64,000 bases of DNA from Aaosphaeria pasadenensis (GCA_022813625.1 JAKLMB010000008.1:496001-560000); one strand, 5' to 3'. Shown: positions 1 to 12,546, counted from the stretch's first letter. Translations and numbers: made by a program. The notes: a model not told the origin generated them from the sequence alone.

Positions 1-261
1 TCAGCGACGTGGTTATGACATGACATGGGAAATGCCAGCAAGCGGGCGCTAAACAATGGGAAACGGCAAAAATAGAGACATCCTGGTATCCATCCACCCA
101 TCCATCCTCAAGCAGGTTTGGCTAGATTTTGGAAGGGGAAAGGATTGCGGATGGGAGAGGGGGGTGTGACGTCGTGTGGTTCTGGAAGAATGGGGAGTTG
201 AGGGTGGTGTGCATGTATGTATGTACCATGTGTGGAGTTGAGGTGGTGATTGACTGATGGA

Positions 262-285
262 TGGTGGTGGTGGTGGTGGTGGTGG
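262..285. repeat. TGG trinucleotide microsatellite
   Basis: About eight tandem TGG units read directly from the sequence, in non-coding DNA. A second run of the same unit lies at 24516-24536. Confidence 0.9.
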
Positions 286-742
286 GCGCAATGCGACATC
301 GCAATAATGCGAAGACCATTCGCATTCCCCATGTAGAAAACGGACGAAGAAGAACGGGTTTTGTGTATTGTTCTTGGGCTGGCTTATGGTGAATTGCCAA
401 CAAGGGCCTAAGAAACCCAAGATTGCGATGAGTGAGAACATGTGCCCTACATTCACAAATCCGCACTCGCAATCGCACTCGTAAATCATACATCCCTACT
501 CCACAGAAAACATCGTCACTATATCTGCTTTGCGTTGCGACCCAACCAACTTTCGGTAGATGCAACAGAATAGATGGATCGAACCAAAAAACACCACAGT
601 CCCCTCGCTACCAATATTCCCCCTCCCCCCAACGTTACACGAGTCGGCATACAGGCCATCGGAGCCGGCACCGTCGTACGAACCTGTTTTCTCTTTATTT
701 TCCTTTCCGTTGTTTATTTTCTTCCCTGGTTAATTTCGCGTG

Positions 743-762
743 AGGCCTGCGCGCGCAGGCCT
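743..762. other. 20-base perfect palindrome
   Basis: AGGCCTGCGCGCGCAGGCCT equals its own reverse complement over all 20 bases. It is a GC-rich island in a neutral-composition gap. It could be a dimeric regulator site or a cruciform-forming sequence; no function can be assigned. Confidence 0.85.
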
Positions 763-2503
763 TCGACGGTACTTCTAGAAACATACCGGGATGGGAGATC
801 TGATGGGCAAGCCTGTTTCTTTTCCTCTCTCCCTCCCTCTTTCTCCTGGACGAAGTCTGCTAAAACCCCTTGTCACTTTACTTTCTTTGCCTACACAGTA
901 CGACCACAAAACAACACCCTGGCTTTCGATGAACTCCTTGAAGGGCCCCTGGGCGTATTCAGGGCCGCGGAAGCTGAACGCAAGGGAATGTATTGTAGAC
1001 ATGACATGGTATGGATGCGAACGTTTGTGGAGCGATTTATTCCACCCTGGGTGGCAACAAGGGACCTTGTAGTTATCCATACCTATGTATGCATATAACT
1101 ACCTAACAAGCAAGCTATGCGAACCTCGCACTCGCAAGAAGCAACACGAGCCTCGAATTGGATCTAGCGTCGCTATGGCCCGAGAGGTAAGATGTAAATT
1201 GGTTGATTAAAGGTATTGTCAGGTTTGCGGCAACTACAGGATGTGAGGTGCGGGTAACGGTAGGAGCATAATGATACCTAACTATTGGTGTGTCTTGGGG
1301 CGGTGCGTGTTAGTAGCACAGTACTTCGTATTCGTAGTGTCTTTAATCATACTCAAAGGTAACTATAGACAAGACGTTGGAGTCGCGATATTGAGTATTG
1401 TACTCCGTTGGTTGGTTAGGTAGGTATAGGTGTGCACTACTGCATTAGGTACCTATGTATGTAGAAGTATGTACATGTGGGTTTGACCAAGTACCGTAAC
1501 CTTGAACCAGGCCGCTGGCAGAGTGGAGGCATTTGCGAAGAAGCAGCAAGATTGATCTTCCATGTACCGGCAGGCGTAGACGAGATGCTCATTTATCTGA
1601 GCGAAATGATGATTATGATGATGCCTTGTTGTTACGCGGTCTTTTCGCTAGTGGTTGGAAACTTGCAAATATCCGTATACCGTGCCAATGCACCGAAAGC
1701 CGAACAACGACAAATACTTCGTAACAGATACCTATAACATCTATAGTCACTGCCTAGAGCACATGTCAAGAAGAGAATAAAGGAGTAAGATCTCGGAAGT
1801 CGGAGAAACCGAGGTTCCATACATCTCGCCACGACACGCGATTTACTGGTGACTTTTTGCTGCCTCGTACTAAAGGAATACTAAAACGATTAAAATGGAA
1901 AAAATGAAATTGATCTGCTCTTGGCGTGAGAAAGCTTAACGCGTGGACTAACAGGAATAGTCCAAGTGGATTGGTTGGATCCCATCCCGTCTCCTGACAT
2001 TCTTACGCTACTCTACCACGTCTACCTAACTCTTCTATTACCTCTCCGCGCCCTCCGCAGTCTATCACCAATTCTCCCTCCTATTCTGTGCATTCCCTTT
2101 GGTTCCCACTCTCCTTGATTGCGCGCCGTTTTTCTGTTTTCATTTCCCACGCCAGTATATACACTTGGTGTCTCTCCCTTCGGTTCCCTCTGCGTCCCGA
2201 CCGCCATCTTGCAATTCAGTCCGACCCTTCCGACGCCACCTCTTCACGGCTACTATAGCCTTTCCACCATCCGAGTCTCGAAGCGCATATACCTACGTCT
2301 AGCCTCCCAGGAAGCGTACGCTGTGCAGCATATAGATTACTCGACCACCACCTTCCGCATACCAGATCTACCTGCCCGCAGCCACCCACGTAGCCTTGCG
2401 TGCAGCAACCGGAACTCGCGACCGAAATCCCCTCTCACGGAACCTCGAGCCCAACGTGAATCTGGTCTCCCAGAAGCACGGTCTCGAACATTTCTCTCCC
2501 ACC

Positions 2504-3806
2504 ATGCCTGCCCGAACCCTCCCGACCATTCCCCTCGCCGATATCGAGGCGCATAACACCGACAAATCCTGTTATGTTACGATCGGTACTAAGGTGTACG
2601 ATGTCACTTCTTTCCTGTCCGATCATCCCGGTGGCGCGGATCTAGTCCTCGAGTACGGTGGAAAAGATGTCAAGGCCATCATGGAGGATGAGGTGTCCCA
2701 CACGCACTCCGAGGCTGCGTACGAGATTCTTGACGAGAGTTTGATTGGCTTCGTAGCAACGGAGGCTGTCGTGAATGGTGCCACGAAGAGCGGGAAGCCT
2801 GCGGAGATCGTGCCCCTCCCGCCTTCTGCAGAAGGTGTAGAGGAGCTCAAGAACATCAAGCAGAATGGGAAGCCTGTGTACGAAGCGACGGGCATGTCTT
2901 CGGAGGAAGATCTCAGCCGTGAGACCGACTTGGATGCAGACTACAAGACGCACAAGTTCCTTGACTTGAACAAGCCGCTCATTATGCAGGTTTGGAATGG
3001 AGGATTCTCCAAGAAGTTCTACCTTGAGCAGGTCCATCGACCCAGGCACTACCGCGGTGGTGACTCTGCCCCCCTATTTGGAAATTTCTTGGAGCCGCTG
3101 ACCAAGACGCCTTGGTGGGTTGTGCCTACCATATGGGTGCCTCCCGTCGCCTATGGTACTTATCTAGGTGTAACTGGGTTGGGAGGAGGTGTCACGGCTG
3201 CATACTGGACCCTTGGTTTGGGCATTTGGACACTCGTGGAGTACATTCTTCATAGGTGCTTGTTCCATCTTGACGAGTGAGTTAATTGCCCTTTGCTTGA
3301 GCGATGTCACATTGGAAATATTTACTGACTGTGTGTAGACATCTCCCTGATAACAGAGTCGGACTTACTCTTCACTTCCTCCTCCACGGCATTCATCATT
3401 ACCTTCCTATGGACAAGTACAGACTGGTCATGCCTCCAACCCTGTTTGTTGCTCTTGCTGCACCATTCTGGAAGTTGGCTCACTGTGTCTTCTTCTACAA
3501 CTGGTATGCGGCCGTTTCGGTCTACAGTGGTGGCATTTTCGGCTACATCTGCTACGACTTGACCCACTACTTCTTGCACCACCGCAAGTGAGTTCATCCC
3601 ACGCCATCATCAGGCCCATCGTATATAGACCTTCTTGCTAACTTCTTTTTAGCCTCCCTCCCTGGTACCGCGAGCTGAAGAAGTACCATCTCAAGCATCA
3701 CTTTGCGGATTATCAGAATGGTTTCGGCGTTACCAGCCGCTTCTGGGATTGGGTCTTCAGCACTGAGCTGGAGATGACTCAGCCCAAGGTGATCAAGTCA
3801 ACATAG
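2504..3806 (+). CDS. SCS7: Fatty acid 2-hydroxylase (Scs7/FAH1 type), sphingolipid alpha-hydroxylase
   Basis: Three exons (2504-3276, 3339-3587, 3653-3806) give 391 residues, close to the roughly 384 of yeast Scs7. The N-terminus is a cytochrome b5 domain with the haem motif HPGG (His41) and a second His near residues 66-68. The C-terminal half is a membrane fatty-acid hydroxylase domain with the di-iron histidine clusters HRCLFH, HFLLHGIHH, HYFLHH and HLKHH among hydrophobic spans. The family adds the 2-hydroxyl group to very-long-chain fatty acids of ceramide in the ER, with electrons passing through the fused b5 domain. I chose the ATG in context ACCATG; the open frame runs further upstream only from a non-ATG codon. 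The splice between exons 1 and 2 falls beside the first His cluster and restores it exactly. Very secure. Confidence 0.96.
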
Positions 3807-4395
3807 TCGACTGCTACTTTGAATGTTCATATGTATACCTTAATAAGCATTGCGGGCGTTCTTATGGAGTAGATGACGACGGTGTAGAGATAGGGGGGAA
3901 TTCGGGTCACGATACCACCAAATGAATATATTTTAATAATGTAACATACGCACCACAACATACTCACCTTTACCTGCTGTTACTGTTGTCGTTGCTGTCA
4001 CCGTCTAACCTTTTTCGTGACGTCAAGCACGGGCCATGCGCTCGCTAGCCATTTGCCTGCCAAGCAAACTATATAATCTCACTTGCCTCGTCGCTCCTCC
4101 ACCTCCGCGCAACACCCCAACCTCACCTACTCTCTCTTTGCTGCCACACCCACAGCTCCCGCCCCACTTCTTCTCAGACTTTATCATAGCTATACACAGT
4201 CGGCAAGTCAATCGCAAACACCAGCAGTTAGTTCTGCGACTTCCATTGCTCGCTCACCGCGCTCTTCTTCAGTTTGAAACCCCACGTCCGCCAACCTTCC
4301 GAGCCTCGTTGCCGCGCTCCGAAGTCACCTTCACTTACTTCCACTACCTCACTCAAACAAACAACACAAAGCTAGATTCTAGTAACTCGCCCATC
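3807..4395. other. Intergenic: SCS7 3' end and RBM39-like 5' leader
   Basis: No gene seen. The right half (about 4060-4395) is rich in C and T and is probably the promoter and leader of the splicing-factor gene. The open frame running through it into the coding region starts upstream of the likely ATG. Confidence 0.55.
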
Positions 4396-6360
4396 ATGGT
4401 CGACTATGACCCTCTTGCCATCGAGGCCTTCCTTGACAGCACCGCCGCCGAAGTTGAGGCCGAGAAGCGAAGCAAGGAAGCCGCTGCTCGTCGCTCAAGC
4501 TCTGATGCCCGCTCAGTTTCTCGCGATCGTAAAGACGATCGTGACCGTCGCGACAGAGACCGCGACCGTGATCGCGCCAGGGACCGTGACAGCAACCGTG
4601 ATCGGGATCGCCGTGATCGAGACCGCAACCGCAATCGAGATTATCGTGAGTCTAATAACGATGGCGATAGGAGTCGTGAACGAGAACGACGCCGACGTGA
4701 CGGAAGCAGGCCATCTTCCTCGCACAAGGATGCTAACACAGATGATGAAGGCAGTTTTCGTCGAAACGATCGCTCTCGCGATCGTCGTGGCCCACGCGAC
4801 CGTGATCGGGATCGCCGTGGTGGTGACTTCTACACTGGCGGTGGCAGGGCTCGCTCAAGGTCCCCTCGCCGCCGTGACCGCGATGACGGACGCAATAGGC
4901 TCCGTTCTGACCGTTCCCGTGACCGTCGCCGCCGCGACGATGATCGTCGTGGCCCCGCCACGCCGCCCAAGCCTGAGCTTAATGAAGACGACAAAGATAA
5001 GCGCACTGTTTTTGTCCAGCAGATCTCCCAGCGTGCCGAGACGCGCCACCTTCGTGCCTTCTTCGAAGCTGTTGGCACTGTTGTCGAGGCCCAGATTGTC
5101 ACTGATCGTGTGACCGGACGCTCTAAAGGGTGAGTTCAATTCCAGCAGAACCAAAAGTTCGGATTTGTAATTAACTTAAATAGTGTTGGTTATGTTGAGT
5201 TCAAAGAGCTAGAGTCTGTCGCTAAAGCTATTGAGCTCACCGGCCAGAAGTTGAAGGGTGTGCCTATTATCGCACAGCTCACCGAAGCTGAGAAGAATCG
5301 TGCTTCCCGAGCTGCCGCTGCAGATGCCAATGGCTCATCCAACCCACAGGCCCCGTTCCATCGTCTCTATGTCGGTAACATTCACTTCAGCATCACCGAA
5401 GAAGATCTCGAGACCGTCTTCGGCCCTTACGGCGAGCTTGAGCATGTTCAGTTGCAACGTGATGAGGCCCCGAATGGCGGTACAGGCCGTTCTAGAGGAT
5501 ACGGTTTTGTCCAGTATGTTCTGAACCTGCCTTGGATTGTGTGAGTGAGCTAACATTCCATAGATATCGCGATCCCGCTGCAGCAAAGTCCGCCCTCGAG
5601 ACCATGAACGGCTTTGAACTCGCAAACCGCCAGATTCGCGTCGGTCTCGGCAATGACAAATTTACTCCGGAGTCCACCGCCAACTTACTTCGAAACTTCA
5701 ACCAGCAGGCTTCAAGCTACCAGGGTTCTGCTTTCTCTGGAGCTGGTGGACGGGGCGCTTATGCTGGCGGCTCTGGTGGTGTCTTTGACCGGACTCATGG
5801 ACGTGACGACCGTGGTGTGACTGGAGCCTCTGCCCTTGATGATAACGATGTCGCCGGTATCAATATTAACAACATGAATCGCGACCGACTTATGAATTTG
5901 CTAGCTCGTAATCCCGTCGAGGAGCCTTCTCGTGGAAATGCCCATAACTCTCAAGCAGCTATTGCCAGATCCCGCGCACCCGTTGTCGAGCAGCCGATGG
6001 CATCTAGATGCATCAAGATCAATGATGCTTTCAGCCCCGAAGAGTGAGTCATACTCATTGCACCATTTCGAATCAGCTTGTCGCTAACAAGACAACAGGG
6101 AGCAGAAGCAATGGGGCGCTAATTGGGTCAAAGACCTCGAAGCAGAGGTCAAGCACGAGTGTGACAAAAAGTATGGCAAGGTCGTACACATTGCTGTTGA
6201 TCCAAACACAGATGGCGACATTTATGTCAAATTCGATACGGTCACCGCAGGCGAGAAAGCCATTCAGGGTCTCAATGGCCGCACCTTTAACTTCCGCCAC
6301 ATCCGTGCCAGCTACGTCGTGGACAAGATCTACAACTCTCTCTACGGTCTTCGCAACTAA
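4396..6360 (+). CDS. RBM39/CC1-like splicing factor with RS domain and three RRMs
   Basis: Four exons (4396-5129, 5184-5513, 5564-6043, 6099-6360) encode 601 residues. After a short acidic start, residues about 30-190 are an arginine-rich RS/RD repeat region (many DRDRDR units). RRM1 follows (RNP2-like TVFVQQIS, RNP1-like KGVGYVEF), then RRM2 (RLYVGNIH and RGYGFVQY, completed across intron 2), then a Gly-rich linker and a C-terminal U2AF-homology-motif RRM. The last domain carries RTF in the place of the UHM R-x-F motif and ends with VVDKIYNSLYG. This order is that of human RBM39 (CAPER) and fission yeast Rsd1, nuclear factors that bridge U2AF/SF3b during 3' splice-site recognition. The start is the first ATG after a stretch with no start in frame (CATCATGG). 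Secure as a family call. Confidence 0.94.
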
Positions 6361-7961
6361 TAGGTTCCGAAATACTTTTCCGACTGGTTTGCATCTGATC
6401 GGCTCTTTACGAGCAGCTTAACTACATGTCCAGGTCGGAACCTGCACCAACGACACATACCTTTGCACTTTTTGTGCTCTGGTATTCCCTCCTTCGATGA
6501 CGATTGACAAAGCAGATCATCCTGCCGATACACGACGGATCCAACATCGTCCGAAGGTAATGCTTGCTTGTTTATGCTTCAGCCCTTTTCCCCATGCCAC
6601 TGCCAATGGCTTACACTCTGTACAATGTCCCCTTTTTTTCTGTACCCTCGGGTCACTGCCTATAGTTCTTGTTTTTTTTTTGAATTGCGACCAGGGATGG
6701 GAATGGGCGCTACATGAATAGGCGCTTGGAGTCTGGCTTGGGGAGGATATGAGGACGAATTTTGTGCCCCGACGACACACTTTGAGACGGATAACTGGGT
6801 CGAGAAAAGGTGGGGGCCTTGGGTTTGGTAAAAGTTTTCATGTCTCTTCTTTTCCCTCAGCTATCGCTTTGGCGACGAATGCTGGGGCTCTTACACTGGT
6901 GTGTCTAGGTCTTTGAGCGTTTGGGAACTGGGGCTTACACGGTAGGGCTGGGACGGGAGATCCACTAATTGTTCCTTAGGAACGGTCTTGGGTTTTCACA
7001 ACCCGGTCTAACGGAATACGCTGCCAGGGTACCGGCTCTTTGATTATAACATGACTTCTAGGCATCTGCGATCGATGAATATGACTCTCCTCAAACATAA
7101 CATGAACAGATGCATTGTGATGTCCTGCAGGTCGTTGTGGATTCGTCTGTTGGATTCTCTCGTCGCGACTGGTTTGTTTCTCTTCTACTGCCTGGCTGAA
7201 CTGCTTCTTGTGCCCTGACAGCGTGACAGATATGCGGATGTACTTGATATCTCACTTACTCCCCCCTTCACCCCTATCACGTTGGAACACATTTGCTAAT
7301 GTCAATGCCAGCAGTCCCAAACTTGTTAGATGAACAATTGTCTTGCGTGTTGACCGATTTCTACGGAAGGTCTCGATTCCATTGCGACACTGTCTCTTAT
7401 GCGAGATACACTATCCAAAACACCGTCTCGTCGTAAAGATTTCAGTCGCTATAGGCGCGGGCAAATATTGATTGCTTGCCAAAAACTCTTGAAGTAATGT
7501 GCCCGTTGATGAAACACTTTCACGGCAGCATCTTCACTTCCGCGAATGCCCTCGTTTTTCGAAATGAAATGATGTTATTCTAGAAGAACTTGCGTTCAGC
7601 GGATACTGAAGTAGAACTGACCATTCAGCTTCTTGGTTCCTATAAAATATTTATGCTACACAGGTCTTTTCACTACTGTCTTTTTGGCTCTATTCAATCA
7701 AGCTGGATTACCCTCGTGACTTTCTAAGTTTATATCACAACAAGAGTCAAATGAGACACTTGTTGTCGACCCACCATTGGTTTTCCCTCCTACCTAATTA
7801 GTAGTTATACAATTCAATGTAGTATCTTCACAGCGTTCCGAGAATGAACTTCCCTGAGTGAATAATGAATTTCAATTGTATTGAGGAAAGGAAATCAAAG
7901 TATTCCGCCCAGCCACAAATCTCCAAAACCACACCATATACCCGACAGGTACTGCCGTTGA
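6361..7961. other. Gene-free gap of 1.6 kb between convergent genes
   Basis: Nothing recognisable as a gene. The gap lies between the 3' ends of two convergent genes, yet is long, and becomes AT-richer from about 7300. A homopolymer T run sits near 6671. It could hold untranslated ends or a non-coding transcript, but the sequence gives no direct sign. Confidence 0.5.
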
Positions 7962-9332
7962 TCAATGGTCAGTCCCAACATGATCTTGCGTAGTCTTATC
8001 TCTGGTCTGCAGGCTTCTCTTCCTGAACATGAACTTTGGAGCTCGTGGGTTCCCACAAATATCATTAAGATAATCACAGACTCCACCGCCGCAGCAAGTG
8101 TTCAGAGCGCAGAAGCCTCCAACGCCGCAATCTGCATCTGCACTACAGGCCGGGGAGCATAAACTGCCCATTAAACACAGGGCTCCATTGGAGACCGTCT
8201 GCCGGCAATAGCAGCCTGCTCCTCCACACATGATGCTGCTGCCGCACTGGCCTGCCTGTGGGCATGTGGTAAGTGGGCGACATTGTCCGCCTCGGCAGTC
8301 GCGCGACGCACACTGGAAAGTTGGTTAGTATCAATTATATCTATATATGGATTGGGACAGTGATATCACCTACCGTGTTGCCACATGTACCGCAATTGTT
8401 GGGGTCATCCGCTAGGCTGACGCACGTTGTGCCGCACAGGTTTGGTTTATCAAAGGTGCAGGCTTCAGTGCATTAGACAAGTGCTTGCTTTGATTACGGA
8501 CTAGGACACTTACGACATGTCGGCTGTACAACCGTTACGGTACTAACAGTTGTGGCCGTCGGGGTAGACGTCGTGGTAGCAGCAATCTGGCACATGATTA
8601 GCAAAGCTTCTATGTATCCACTCGTATGACTGACATTGGCTGTGTCAGTGACTGTAGCCTTAGCTGTCACCGTAGACACTGACGTAGCCGTCACTATCGA
8701 GGTCGTCGTGGGTGTTGGTATAGACAAGCATTCGCATGCGGTCGACACGAGCGGGCAGCCGAAGACCTTTAACGCAAGTGGTGCCTTCGAGCAGTCGAGA
8801 ACGATCTTCTTGGTGACTGCAGCACGCTTCACGGGCTCTTCTGCCCTCTTGGCTTTGATTGCAACTGGTGTGGGTTCGCTGGCTGCCGTTGCAGCTTCAC
8901 GCTTCAGGACCGTCGGGCAGATTTGTGTCAAGCTGGTACTATTACAAGCATTAGTACGAGGAAGACCGACAGGCACATCCGAACTTACATCGTCGTGAAG
9001 GCAGTCGCAGTGACTTCTGCCGCCGTCACAGTGACGGTTCCCGCATCACCTCCGACGACCGTGGTGGTCATGCGGTCAGTGATTGTCGACGTGGTGGTGG
9101 TAACTGATGTTGTCGTAGACTTGACCGTGACAGTCGAGATGCTGAGGAACGAAGAGCAAAACGCCGTTGCACTATTTACCACCCGCAACACTTTGATAAC
9201 AGCACTGACTGGCTTGCATAGCGCCTGATCGATTTTCCTCTCCTCAATCACCTGGTGGACTTCATACACCTCACGTGGGAACGCCGCCGCAGTGCCCAAG
9301 AAAAGAACGACAAAAGGTTTGAGTTGCACCAT
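7962..9332 (-). CDS. Secreted Thr/Val-rich and Cys-rich cell-surface protein
   Basis: Four exons (9332-8989, 8938-8514, 8462-8374, 8312-7962) give 402 residues. An N-terminal signal peptide (MVQLKPFVVLFLGTAAAFP) is followed by two long Thr/Ser/Val-rich stretches of the TVTV/TTTS kind, likely O-mannosylated stalk, separated by a basic region with dibasic sites (LKRE, VKRA, KRAEEP) that Kex2-type proteases could cut. The C-terminal ~150 residues are Cys-rich and include NNCGTCGNT preceded by LCGTTCVSL, a module frequent in fungal secreted and adhesin-like proteins, then a dense GGAGCYC/CCGGGVC cluster. No GPI signal is visible. A stretch with donor-like GTCAGT, branch-like GCTAATC and CCAG end inside exon 2 (48 bases, frame neutral) may be a further, optional intron. 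Function is inferred only as cell wall or extracellular. Confidence 0.8.
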
Positions 9333-9778
9333 TCTGGACTTTGTTTCCTAGATTTCGATCTGGGTCTGCTCACTCACATCGGCCGGCTTCTGTCTTCTTG
9401 CACTTATATGTTTTGCCCTACTCGGTATCCTCGAGTATCGGTGTAACGTCCACCAGAAAGAGGATTCCCATGCGTGACAATACGTGCGCCTCGCATATGC
9501 TGTCAAGCGCGTCCTTTCGTCCCAGTTCCTTGGCCGCTCTAGCCTCTAGGTCACTTCCCTTCTTTCAGGCAGCCTCCGCGAACAATGGGGAATACAATGG
9601 GCTTTTTGTACATGGGGTATGCATGACGGGTTGGTCCCTGTTAGCATGTAAAGCCCGCGACTGTAGCATTGGCACAGACCTCTGGACTGCTAATTACAGG
9701 GGATAGACACGTGAGACTGGACCTATGATGGTATTGTATGCCTACATTTGCAAGTCCATTCGCGATGCCTGGAGACTG

Positions 9779-9832
9779 TTTGCTAGCTACAGTATACTCT
9801 GGAATAGCTAATCCAGGTACAAAAGATACACA
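9779..9832 (+). repeat. Short dispersed element, copy 1
   Basis: Contains GCTAGCTACAGTATACTCT, then GGAATAGCTAATCCAGGTAC and AAAGATACA. It matches copy 2 at 9890 and copy 3 at 11303 over about 50 bases with scattered changes, as expected of an old mobile or satellite-like element. Confidence 0.6.
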
Positions 9833-9889
9833 TGTCTACAACCTTCACCTATACATTGGCGAGTATATTTGCAGGGCTTTGGGACGGTT

Positions 9890-9945
9890 TACTAGCTACA
9901 GTATGCTCTTGAGTAGCCGATTCAGGTAACTAAGATACAGAAAGT
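9890..9945 (+). repeat. Short dispersed element, copy 2
   Basis: Contains ACTAGCTACAGTATGCTCTT, then GAGTAGCCGATTCAGGTA and TAAGATACAG. It lies about 110 bases after copy 1 in the same orientation. Confidence 0.6.
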
Positions 9946-11302
9946 TATCAGGCGGCCAGCCCGGCGTCCTTTACCCTATGCCACCCCTCTAGACTGCCTC
10001 CAGATTCCCATTACGGAAGATGCATGCGAAGCCCGCCCGACGAGCCTTACACCTCTGAACGGTCACCAAGCACGGTTTCCCATCAAAGGAAACCTGGGGT
10101 AGAAGGATTTCCGAAAGAGGACATCAGCGTTGGCATTGTTGTAGGGATCAACACGAGGTGCAGACAGGTCTGGATCCCGCCACGAGAGTTCTACGTGCAT
10201 CGAAGCGACATCCCAACAGCCAGCCACAGCAGCCTCACGTCGGCAGCTGGTTCTTGTGTAGCCGTCGGGCGTAGCGGTAAACTGCCAGCTGATGGCATTG
10301 TTGCATCTGACAATGGAGAATCCCCTGGTGAGGCGGGATGGTTATGGTGAGGTTTTCGCGTGTGCCGAGGTGGGAAAGGGACGCATGCCTGTCGCTTGGA
10401 GGGGTGGCGTTTTCTGGAGCGGTGCTGGTTAACTAGGTACTCGTTTGGTGTTGCAATGTGTAAATCATGCAGGAAGAAAAGATATATCGGGAACATGAAT
10501 GACCAAGCATGCATCCTCGTCAGTTTACGCGAATTGCCGCGAGGGTGGGGTTCATACTTGCCAAAGAAGAGACTCGATTCGGGTGAAAATTGTAACTTGT
10601 TTGTTGTAAGCTTTCCAGGTGTTCAATATTGAATTCCGTGATCGGCACATATTGAGGGGGGCAATGATATTAATTTCCATGTCTGTACGTTCCATCTATG
10701 TAGCTCTTCTTCTTGCTCTACGACTATAAGCCAAGACAAAGGATACGCGGTGTCCGGGCCTCCACCACCGTGTAGAGCCACCTGTCAAACCCTACACTTC
10801 AGCTACGCCGTAAATACCACCGATAAGCGCAGAGGGGGACAGGGGAGGCATTTAGTATTCAGCGCGATATCTTTCGACCACTTTTCCCATTGTCGCTCTC
10901 TACGGGCGATTCTGAGTGGCTATCGATTCACCTCATGTGGGAGGTGCCAGAGGGCCCCCCTAGTCGCAGCGGGAGGGGTGCTGGCGCTGGCAACGCTTTC
11001 ATAATAAGGTGGACACTCTCAGAAGAAGTATGCACATCTGTACGAACTTTCAAATACATGAAAACCTTCAAGCGCAATTGCGAAATGAATCGTGCTCATG
11101 TAAGTTACACAGTACTGATCCACAGACACGCGGTGAGAGCTTAATCAAAAGATAAACGGTGTAGGGAGCCCAGAAGTCAACTTACTATCTTTCTTATTGT
11201 TTGAAATATGTCACAGTGAATTCAAAGATAGAATGGACAGTGATATGGTATTAACTTCCAACTCCAAGAGAAAACAGTACTCATGCCTCATCTAACACTT
11301 GT

Positions 11303-11360
11303 ATACTAGCTTTAAGATACTCTATAATAGCTAGCTCAGGTATAGAAGACATATAAACTA
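11303..11360 (+). repeat. Short dispersed element, copy 3
   Basis: Contains ATACTAGCTTTAAGATACTC, then TATAATAGCTAGCTCAGGTA and AGAAGACATA. More diverged than copies 1 and 2 but collinear with them; GGCAGCCAG follows, resembling GGCGGCCAG after copy 2. Confidence 0.5.
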
Positions 11361-12546
11361 GCAGGCAGCCAGTATGACATGTCTGGTCTCTGAAAAAATG
11401 AAAGTTGAAAAATTGATGGAACAATCCCCCAAGGTAGGCTCTACTATAACTTGAACACTTCTAGGCTTAGCAGTGAATTAACTACATGGCACAAATAATA
11501 GTGAATTTTCGCATTTTGTAGTTTATTCCAATGGTGAAAATATAAAATTTGAGTTCCATCTGCTAAACCCTCTTGAATGGAGGGCAGAGACGATAGGGCG
11601 TGCACACGTGTAGTTGCATGTATGCACACTACTCACAGGGCCCGGCCAGCCAACTATGTATCGCAACAATTACATAAACCTCTTTCTATTTGCAAAGTGA
11701 GATTTCAAGTACAGCTAAGAAAGCGTTTCAAGGCTTCCGTAAAGGCAACCTTGCAAAACGATTCTCGCCAATTCGAAATCACAGAAGAAAGAACCTCACA
11801 GCCTTTAAGAGGCCTCCACAAGACTTTATGCGCTGATTAGACTGTTTGTATGCCATAGTAGTTTGTAGACAGAAGAATATAAATTCAAAAGGCCAAGAGA
11901 TTCAAGTAATATGACGTGTTGGAGCACATTTGATGCACACAAAAGAATCACATATTGGATTTCTACCTTTCCTGATATGCCCAGAAACCAGCATTTGAGA
12001 ACTCAACTGTTGTATGCTCACTGCCAAGTTGCACTGGAACATGAAAATTCACTGTTACACTGAGCACCTCGGGTGACGCTTGCATCTGTAATTTCCTGCC
12101 GTGATGATTCTTCTACTCGATTTATTTTAGAAGCCTGCATGTTTTTCTCTCACGATTTTATGACGCGTAGGCATGTGTGGGTTACTGGGTGACTCTGGGG
12201 TTGAGTGGAAGCATACCTGCCGTGGTGATTCAGAGACTTGGTGTTTCTTCACGATTGAGTATACTTACCGAAGTGGTTGGTTGAAAACGCAATCATTGGA
12301 GAGATGGGAGGAAGAATTGCAAAAATTGTCAAAGGAGTGATTGATGGAGTCACTGGTGATTGTGATTATCAAGTTTTGTGGCGGCTGTGATAGGTAGTTG
12401 AGGAGTGGGGCTCTTGTTTTCGTGCTGCTCAAGTGAATTTCGCTCACTCTCCCAGCGCGAGCCAGTTGGGGCCTTCTACCCAACTCATAAGTTCACTTCC
12501 ACTGCCTTCATGTTAAAAGTCCATTGCTTCGGGCTAACCACACGAA

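Larger units (their letters stand above)
1..2503. other. Gene-free leader region upstream of SCS7
   Basis: No convincing gene. It holds a TGG trinucleotide run (262-285), a 20-base perfect palindrome (743-762), several copies of the dispersed motif ACCTAGGTA/TAGGTAGGTA (around 1080-1100 and 1416-1455), and a pyrimidine-rich stretch from about 2000 that is probably promoter and 5' leader of the downstream hydroxylase gene. An ATG-initiated 174-codon frame (574-1098) has one hydrophobic stretch but no recognisable domain, no conserved-looking composition and no clear introns. Confidence 0.6.
9333..12546. other. 3.2-kb gene-free region with decayed repeat copies
   Basis: No supported gene. Three copies of a diverged ~50-base element occur at 9779-9832, 9890-9945 and 11303-11360. 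DNA between 11100 and 12100 is AT-rich. A 108-codon ATG frame at 10024-10350 shows no domain. Best read as decayed repetitive or intergenic DNA; the last ~250 bases are probably the kinase promoter. Confidence 0.5.

Noticed and set aside
108..565. Minus-strand frames with poly-His or poly-Pro
   Set aside because: Created by the TGG microsatellite; no start context or domain.
574..1098. 174-codon plus-strand frame with one hydrophobic stretch
   Set aside because: No family resemblance, overlaps another frame of similar length, and no splice or conservation support; left as part of the gap.
4404..5154. Several frames in both strands over the RS region
   Set aside because: Repetitive Arg/Asp codons of the splicing factor keep other frames open; none has a domain.
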